A DNA stretch of 64,000 nucleotides from Limanda limanda (lineage: Eukaryota; Chordata; Actinopteri; Pleuronectiformes; Pleuronectidae): positions 20,447,654 through 20,511,653 of the forward strand of contig NC_083648.1 in the NCBI RefSeq assembly GCF_963576545.1. Reading direction: 5' to 3'. The notes below the pieces were generated by a model. It did not search any database. It was not told the origin of the DNA and was given only the letters and a program-made list of their open reading frames with translations. The position numbers and the translations under genes were made by a program. Below are positions 56,853 through 64,000 of this stretch, piece after piece; the first letter of the stretch is position 1, and each line of letters starts with the position of its first letter.

Positions 56853-57857
56853 CACCTTTATCTGACATTTTGTTCAATAACATATTTACAGCTGATTCCA
56901 CTGTACAGTACACAATATGTACACAACATGTACAACTTGACAAATAAGAGACACTTCATCAACTTTACTGACATTATAACAATAGCAATGAGGGAGAAAC
57001 TCACATGTTTAAATGTAAACATTGATTTCCAGTTGACACCTGAGCTCTACAAGTCATCAACATAAAAGAAATTATAAACCAACTCATGAGGCCTATCTAA
57101 AGTCTCATATACAAAAGCTGTGTGTGACATTTAGTCTGAGGTACTTTCAGTTAGTTTCATTTTAGTTTCAGTTCAACACACATGCACGGTACGACAAGAA
57201 CAAGGTGGGCATTCAATTAAATGTTGAACACTATCACTACTTGAACGTGAAAATTGTCTTATCCGATTATGTGGCTTCAAATGTAGGCCTGTGTATAAAG
57301 TGGTATGTGTTATGATAGCCTATGTCCACCCTGTTCACCACCATGCATGTTAGCATGTTAATTAGCATAACGTAGGGCTGAGGCTGATGGGAATGTCTTT
57401 AGATTTGAGAGTAAAAGATACAAAATTCACCTGATGGTGCTGAATAAAAACATTAACCATAACCATAGTTATGACAATTAATCCAAGTTTGTAACATGAA
57501 GGTCTGAACTAAATATTAATTGTGATCCATCCAGTAGATGTTTGAGATGTTTCACTTTAAACCACAAATGAGCTCATGAACTTCAGGGGGAACGTCAGGG
57601 TAAGAACCAAGTCATTAGGATTCATATCCTCTGAATCATCAATGTCTGAACAAACATTTCTGGGCAAACTACACAACAGTTGTGGAGATCATTCAGTCTC
57701 GACTAAAGTATTGTAGCAACCAACTGAGCAGGACATCAACAATGTAACACTGCTGGAATGACAAAAAGGAATACAATACAACATACTGTATGCAGTTAAA
57801 GTTACTAAAAAATAAAGCAATACTACATACTGCATGCATTTAACCTTTAAAAACAGA

Positions 57858-58040
57858 GCAGATGAGACTAGACTGATTTGAAGGGACTAGACTGGAACAG
57901 ATTAGTATTAAACAGACTAGAATAGAACAGACTAAAACAGACGGGACTAGAGTAGAATAGATTAGCACAGAACAGACTAGAACGGAATAGAATAGAACCA
58001 CAAAGACTAGACCAGTACAGACTAGACTCAAACAGAATAG
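57858..58040. repeat. Degenerate minisatellite
   Basis: Repeated gactagactgg, aacagactag and aatagaacag words in head-to-tail order with 10-15 bp spacing, about twelve units. It lies in the presumed vipr1 3' UTR. Confidence 0.8.
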
Positions 58041-59130
58041 AACAGGTTACTAAAATCATTCCAAGTAAATAAATAGCTCTTACACTTGTTAAGTGTTGTT
58101 GCCACATATTAATTCCTAACGTGGTGTATTGTGAACGAATAATCAAACACATCTGGTCCATTAGTGTCAGAACCAGTAAAAAACAATGTCTGTCAAGCGA
58201 CCGAGCGCTCAGAAGAAAACTAAAAGCCTCTGTAAACTGAGATAAATTTCACAAGCAGGAGCTGCCGTCCCTCCTCAGGAATGTTATCCGGTAGTAACTC
58301 AGATCAGAGTGTAGGTTCTGTGTGAAACTGTCATAGACAGGACAGGGAGCGTCTTGTGTGCTGGTTATGCTATATGCCTTCCTTTGTATTTACTCTTTAT
58401 GACAGCCTGACACTGTCATTACCATCGCTCCCCAAGGCAACTTGGACCATTTAGTTAAGTGCTCGGAGTCCTCTTGTGTAACAAACACATTTTCATAAAC
58501 ATGTTTCTTAATGGACGCAGCTCGTCTCTGGCTCCATCTATTGCCTAAGATCAGATGGAAAATGCAGGTCGTGAATCCCACCTCCTTTTAACTCACATGA
58601 TCATGAGGATCTTTTCCCCCCCTCCCCTCTTAGTTCATGTTATTGTGACAATTGGTTTTCAACAACTTGTCAATAGTCAGCAGAGGGTGACTCATCATTT
58701 AACCTCAACGCGGCGGTACATCAGTGTGACGATGACCTTTATGTAGAGATCAAATTACCTGCCAGAGCAATGCTTAAAGCTTCCTAAACTCCACACTGTT
58801 TGTGAAAATGAAATGTTCCTGTTTTTCTTGCTGTTATTTCTCCATGTTAAGATAACTTCTTTTTATCCCGTTCATTGAGCACGTGGAACGTTTCCATGCT
58901 GGTTCAGGTTGTCCTTCTGCTTGTGGGAGAAAAACACTGAGCACTTGCCTCTTTTTTCCCTGACAGGCAATGGATCAAATTACAATGAACAAATATTAGC
59001 TTCAGCACTAAAATGTCATATTGACTTTCAGCAACCAATATCAACTGCATTGCATCAGTGAGTCACACATTCAGTACATAATGAAAGAAACACAGAGAGA
59101 GAAAGAGGGAGATTAAATAAGCCGACAGTT

Positions 59131-61116
59131 TCAGATGGTTGACAGTTGCTCCTGACATGCGGATGCCCTGCGAGTGGAGGGGCTGCATTTGGTCAACATG
59201 GTGATCTGGGTGCTGAAGTTGTTGCCGTTGCTGCCTATGGAGGGCTGCTGGTACTTGGTGTCAGTGCCCAGGAACCTCTGCAGCATCCATCTGCGCCACT
59301 TTCGCTTAATCTCCGACTGCACCTGCAGAGGAGAGAGTGACGAGGAAGAGGTAGACAAACAGGATTTAGAGTTAAAGGTTGAGTGTGTAGAACTTAGTGG
59401 TGAAGTTGCAGCTGCCTCCCCCTCCCCCTGCGGTTGCCTTCAATTGTCATAAAAACTCAAAAGATGTTTAGTTTTTCCCAGTCTGGACTACTGTAAAAAC
59501 ATGTAAATATAATGTATTTAAATATAAAGGACCCATTCTTGGGTAAGGAAAATAAAAATGTGTACAATTGAGATGAAACACACAAGTGAAAGCATCACTC
59601 AGATTATTTTATATTCAATGTCTGCCAATCGATCCATTTAACCTGAATGCTAAACACTGAACCTTAAAGCGGGTATGATAGAGTAGGGAGGTAAAATGAC
59701 ATTTAGCGTTTGTACATTTGTATTCACTCACCTCTCCATTCATAAAGCAGTACAGAACTGCAACGACAAATCCCTGTTGAAGAGAGAAGCAGATAATATG
59801 TTCTGCCTGATAAGAACTGTGCAGTTGAAAAGCAATACCAGCATGATAGTGATACAGCTGGGAAAACACTCAAAATGTTTGTGCATGAATAATGACTGTT
59901 AGATCATGACCAGCTTTAGGCTCAGGCAGGAGCTTCATCATTTAAATCTCTGGGAAGTTTTCCCGGGAGATTTCATTCTGAGCTGCAACAGTTATAAATT
60001 AGGAATACTTTCCATTGCTAGGTTTCCACATGTTCACTTGGCTCTCTGCGTTTACAATCAATTTAATACTCGGTAAATCATAAACCTCATTATTCAACTG
60101 TAAAAAATTAAACACGTCAGCTATGCAAACCATTGTGTGCTGTCATGTGATGTTACCTGAAAGGAGCCCAGAATGAGATCGAATACCATCCTCACTTGAG
60201 GGTGGATGTGGTCCGGAATGAAGGCAAAAAGCATGTAGTTGATCCCAAAGAGAGGAATCAACAACAGTGTGGATTTAGCCAGTCTCCTAAAAAAGTAGAA
60301 AAAGAATAGAAGACAAGACACTTAATCTCCCATACATTCGAGGCCAGAGTATAAATGTATAGACTATTATAGCTCACCAATAGTAACATAAGCGCAGTCA
60401 CAAATATTCAAAAATTTGAGTTGACAGTGAACACCTACGAGTAGTGGTTGGATTCCTTTCTTCCGATGTCGGGGCAATTCATCTTCTGTCGCAGAATCCG
60501 AATTATACAAATGAAGAGGAAAAAGTTCACCTGCAGAGACAGTAACATGCCTGTTAATGTGATTGCATTACATAGCGTTGTATTTAACATGTTACTTATG
60601 AAAAGGTGCAGAGTCTCACAATTATGGTGACTAAGATAGGTGTTTTGATGATCCACCATGGACTGTCATCGATCGTCTCCCAGCATCTGTCAGTGGAGAA
60701 TAGAAAGTCAGAATTAATGTTTCTATTATCTATACTGCCTATCCTTTGAGGGTCGCAGCGGAGCTCAATTCTAGCCCACATTAGATTCTCCAGTTAATCT
60801 TATCTCAATCTGCAAGTCTTTTGACTTGTGAAGAACATGCAAACTCCACACAAAAAGACCCCCAGAGAAACTACCATTCCAACCCAGAAAGTTAGGATAA
60901 ATTATTTCTCATAAAAAATTGTTTAAGTTAACTACCACTATTGTATGCATTTAAAACACATTTATCCTTACAAAGCTTTATAAGAGAAAAAAATAACTTG
61001 TTACATAGGTGATGAGGTGCTGATGGAGGTGATAGGTGCTGATGGAGGCCACCAGAACAATAATATTTCTTTCTCCAAGTGAGGAAATAGAATTGTTATG
61101 GAAGTCCTTATTCGGC

Positions 61117-61152
<36 letters not shown>

Positions 61153-63677
61153 TAGCTGGTTGAGGATATGTCTCCTGTGTCATAACAAACAACAAATAAA
61201 AACATTCTCTACTCTAATCCCTTCTACCATCTCTGTATTTTAAACGGCCCTGGTCATTTATGGAGCGTTTGCAGTGTGCGTGTGTGAGCCAGGGCTTGAC
61301 TTGTTTCACCAACCTGACCCATATACCCTTCCCCTGTGCATGCGGAAAATCATGGGGTTCATTTCATTCCCAGTCGAACCCGGGGCTGTACCAGGATGAG
61401 GGTATCATCATTTCTCAATGATCTGCTGGAGCAACACAGTGTCCAAGGATTCAAGCTACTCGATCTTAACATGCAAACTAGATCACCAAGATGTTGAACA
61501 AATATAGATAAATTGCGTGCTCTGATGCATAGACCTACATATTATATCATATATCTTATACAATATATATTATACCCAGCTTGGATAAAGCTGAGCTTGT
61601 GTAGATTATCTGTATCCATGGGCCCGTCTGTTCCCGACCACTAAGAAATTATGCTGCCTCCAGAGAGTCAGACTTCTCAGTATTACTAATAAGAGGCCTG
61701 GCTTCTTATTATAGACAGTATATACATATACAACATCAACCACCATGTTCAATAAGAGCAGAATCTTCAGAACATGAAAAAGAGCCATGTTCATCATGTA
61801 TCTCTTCTCTGCACATGTTAGATCATATAACAATATAGGAAGTTATCGCATAATAAAGACACATTTTTATGATTACAAGAAAATATTCTTGTTACATAAT
61901 AATAAAGTTTCTTGTTATAACAAACTTTTTAGACTTAACTGCATTGCTCTATTTGTCTCTGTGTTTTGTCTTCAGCAACACACTAAGGCAGAAGCTTGTT
62001 CACCCTAAAGACAAAACACCCAGACACAAAATGGAAAATGTGGTTCATGCAGTCCAATCCAATGACGATTGCTCCTACTTGTACCTTTCTTTTTCTGCTG
62101 TAGCAGCAATAACATTATGCACCTGCATATATGTGCCTTGTAGGTGTGCTCCGCTACTTAAACAAACACCACTACGCCTCTGCCTTTGGAGTATTTAAAC
62201 CTATTATTTTAAACAAATATGGTGTAAGTGCATTCTGACTTTGCCATGAAACACTCATTTACTTGTTTGCTGCTCATCAATAGTTGAATAAAGAAGTCAC
62301 CATTTGCAGTCATTTGCCTTCCTGCCAGTGGAAGGCTCTGAAATGAACCCATTTAATCTAAAGGGAAGGATGGTAATATCACATTTATCAACACGATTAA
62401 AGTCCAGACAAAGGAGTAACTCACCCAGGATCGTTTAAATATGCCTTGGTAATCACCCACGCCGAGATAAAGATAGTCGGAGCCCCTATAAACAAGACAA
62501 GACAATTTGTAAATTAATTCAACATTAAAATAATCTCAATGAGAAAAATTTCAATTATGTCCACTGTGTTCAAACAAACATTACCAAATATGACATTGAG
62601 TGGTGTTTGCACTGTTAATCTTCAGGATGATTTTATTGCTTTAAAGTGGAATTGCATTTTGGATACGCTCATCATTTTTAACTGGATCAACTGACATATT
62701 TGCTCTTTGCCAATATTGGCTCATTGTGGTTATCTGCAGGGAAGCTGCACGCTTGTTTCCATTTTCCTGTCATCAGATGCAGCATCTCAGGCCTATTTAT
62801 AGTCACTTTATTGGTGCGATGGGAAAAAAAGGGCAGCAGAAAATTGGGGAGAGGTTGCTCAATGTTCATTTCAAAGCCAAGCAGCAGTGGAATTTTTGGA
62901 CAAGAGGCCAAATGAAGTATTTGAAAGATGAAAGTGTTGGACGGAAATAGTGTTACGAGATGAATGCACGAAAGAGCTCAGCCAATTCTTCTGTATTAAT
63001 ACATGCATGTTATGGTGAACCACTACAATAAGCCAGAGGTGTAGTGAGTGGACCAAGAGCTCAAAAGGAGCATCAGCAACCATTAGACTGATAGTATAAG
63101 TTCAAATCTACATTGTTAGATCTGTTTATTGAGACAAGGTGTCTGCCATAAATCCAGAAATTATTTAAATGAGCTATAAGCAGCAGAAGCATAGCAGGAC
63201 TGAATGATAACAAGAGCAGAATGGCAACTGCCTGCTGCTGCTCATCTAAAGCTGGCAGCAGGACTCATTCATATGCAGAAGGGAAGGCACAGCATTTCCC
63301 CCCATAGCTACAGCATGTATTAAACCTCACTTCCATTAACATATGATCACGTATGTTGTGGCTGTTGTAGTAGAGACACAACAGACTTTCAGGTTGCCCG
63401 ATGATTGCATTTGATGATCTCTGGTTCCCACTCCAGACAAATGGCCGGATCGAATGTCCTTGAAAATGAGCTTGTGCGTGCCATCACTATTCATAGACAT
63501 ATGGCATGGTGGCCAGCACGTACCCCATCCGATCAGGATGTACCACCAGAAGTACTTCCTCTCGGAGAAGAAGGAGACGGCTAACAGGGTGTGGAGGTAG
63601 AGGCCCTCCACCAGCAGCCAGAAGTAACTCGCCATGATGCCATACTGGAAGAAGACCACCACTGCCTTGCAACCCAC
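59131..63677 (-). CDS. vipr1: Vasoactive intestinal polypeptide receptor 1, 3' part
   Basis: Class B G-protein-coupled receptor for VIP and PACAP, Gs/cAMP coupled, plasma membrane. Exons seen, 5' to 3': 63524-63677, 62425-62485, 62220-free gap, 60620-60686, 60439-60530, 60157-60286, 59732-59773, 59131-59322; that is seven exons (the gap note only marks the long intron 60687-62424). Sum 738 nt, 245 aa, in frame. It starts in TM3 ([13 protein letters not shown]) and runs through TM4 to TM7 and the C-tail. Diagnostic: [22 protein letters not shown] as in VIPR1, the ECL2 Cys-Trp, [16 protein letters not shown] in TM5-TM6, and the short exon [14 protein letters not shown]. The tail ends LSTI, a possible class I PDZ ligand. 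The extracellular hormone-binding domain, TM1 and TM2 lie beyond the right edge. Confidence 0.92.
59375..59666 (+). mobile_element. MITE-like element, copy 2
   Basis: Left end aggttgagtgtgtag and right end ctaaacactgaacct are inverted repeats with two mismatches, with TAA next to each end. The interior holds gtggtgaagttgcagctgcc, ttgtcataaaaactcaaaag and gtctggactactgtaaaaac, all familiar from a widespread fish repeat. It lies in the last vipr1 intron and is the inverted relative of the element at 1970-2254. Confidence 0.7.
60728..60885 (+). repeat. LINE 3'-end fragment
   Basis: tctatactgcctatcctttg, gggtcgcagcgg and catgcaaactccacacaaaa occur in the order of the LINE end also seen near 20775. 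It lies in a vipr1 intron. Confidence 0.5.
61119..61149. repeat. TA microsatellite
   Basis: About fifteen uninterrupted TA units. Confidence 0.95.
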
Positions 63678-64000
63678 CTAGAAAACACACCATAGTGTTA
63701 GTGGCTCATTGCTTTACCAGTGAATGTACATAAATTAAATTCTATCACAAGTCAGATGATGAAGACAAATTATTTGCCCGCAGACGAGGCTACATGGAGA
63801 ACGGTTTTAGTAAATTACTCTTGAATAAGTATTGATGTCCGACTTAAAAATTAAATTATTCTGCTAGACTTGGCAAGACACTAATCAAACGCAGCAGTGA
63901 GGAGATGTCATTATCACGATGAAAATGAACATAATCTACTGTGAGTAGAGAAAATTCTACATGGGTTATGATTGTGCTGAATCTGATTATACAAATGGAT
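63678..64000 (-). other. vipr1: vipr1 intron, cut by the window edge
   Basis: Follows the acceptor of the first visible vipr1 exon. Nothing recognisable; the exon for TM1-TM2 was not found before the edge. Confidence 0.6.

Larger units (their letters stand above)
56486..59130. other. Convergent 3' region of klhl40 and vipr1
   Basis: klhl40 3' UTR is about 340 bases, to 56825 or so. The remaining 2.3 kb is probably vipr1 3' UTR on the minus strand. It contains a degenerate minisatellite (57858-58040) and otherwise nothing recognisable; open frames are short and unconserved in appearance. Confidence 0.5.
60687..62424 (-). other. vipr1: vipr1 intron (1.7 kb)
   Basis: Carries the LINE fragment at its left end and a TA microsatellite near 61120-61149. 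The remainder is AT-rich with no recognised feature. Confidence 0.7.

Noticed and set aside
62200..62424. An additional vipr1 exon between 60686 and 62425
   Set aside because: The phases of 62425-62485 and 60620-60686 join directly (GG|A, Gly before Cys-Trp), so no exon is missing. The phrase '62220-free gap' in the vipr1 exon list is not an exon.
59131..63677. Secretin, PACAP type 1 or VIPR2 receptor instead of VIPR1
   Set aside because: The [18 protein letters not shown] segment and the TM5-TM6 region match VIPR1 best, and the klhl40-hhatl neighbourhood fits VIPR1.

Overview
The window is nuclear DNA of a bony fish, most likely a teleost. The genes have spliced vertebrate structures with short introns. 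The intergenic DNA holds repeat types common in teleosts: hAT and MITE-like elements with clear target-site duplications, LINE 3' ends, and long CA, CT and GT tracts. Nothing bacterial or viral was seen. The species and the a/b paralogue assignments cannot be decided from this sequence.

Six protein genes and one microRNA can be read exon by exon; every listed junction has GT/AG ends and an unbroken reading frame. Left to right: oxsr1 (minus, WNK-pathway kinase, 17 coding exons, 524 aa); plcd1 (plus, phosphoinositide phospholipase C delta, 15 coding exons, 777 aa); ctdspl (minus, small CTD phosphatase-like, 7 exons, 265 aa) with a mir-26a hairpin in an intron; hhatl (plus, MBOAT-family acyltransferase-like protein, 11 coding exons, 510 aa); klhl40 (plus, BTB-Kelch muscle protein, 6 exons, 612 aa); and the 3' part of vipr1 (minus, class B GPCR, 7 exons, 245 aa seen, upstream exons beyond the right edge).

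Layout: oxsr1 and plcd1 are divergent over a 5 kb spacer that holds a CT-rich tract and an isolated promoter-like GC-rich patch. plcd1 and ctdspl converge. ctdspl and hhatl diverge. hhatl and klhl40 are tandem. klhl40 and vipr1 converge so closely that their predicted poly(A) sites almost touch. From memory, all six human orthologues lie on chromosome 3p22, in two groups a few megabases apart (OXSR1-PLCD1-CTDSPL and HHATL-KLHL40-VIPR1), so this is a compacted conserved block. The genes do not form one pathway; hhatl and klhl40 are both muscle-associated.

Items most worth a second look: a diverged direct duplication that places hhatl intron 3-like sequence upstream of hhatl; two hairpins in ctdspl (one perfect 15-bp stem in intron 1, one long imperfect stem in the 3' UTR region); the orphan promoter-like patch at 13.55-13.78 kb; and two copies of one short inverted-repeat element at opposite ends of the window.
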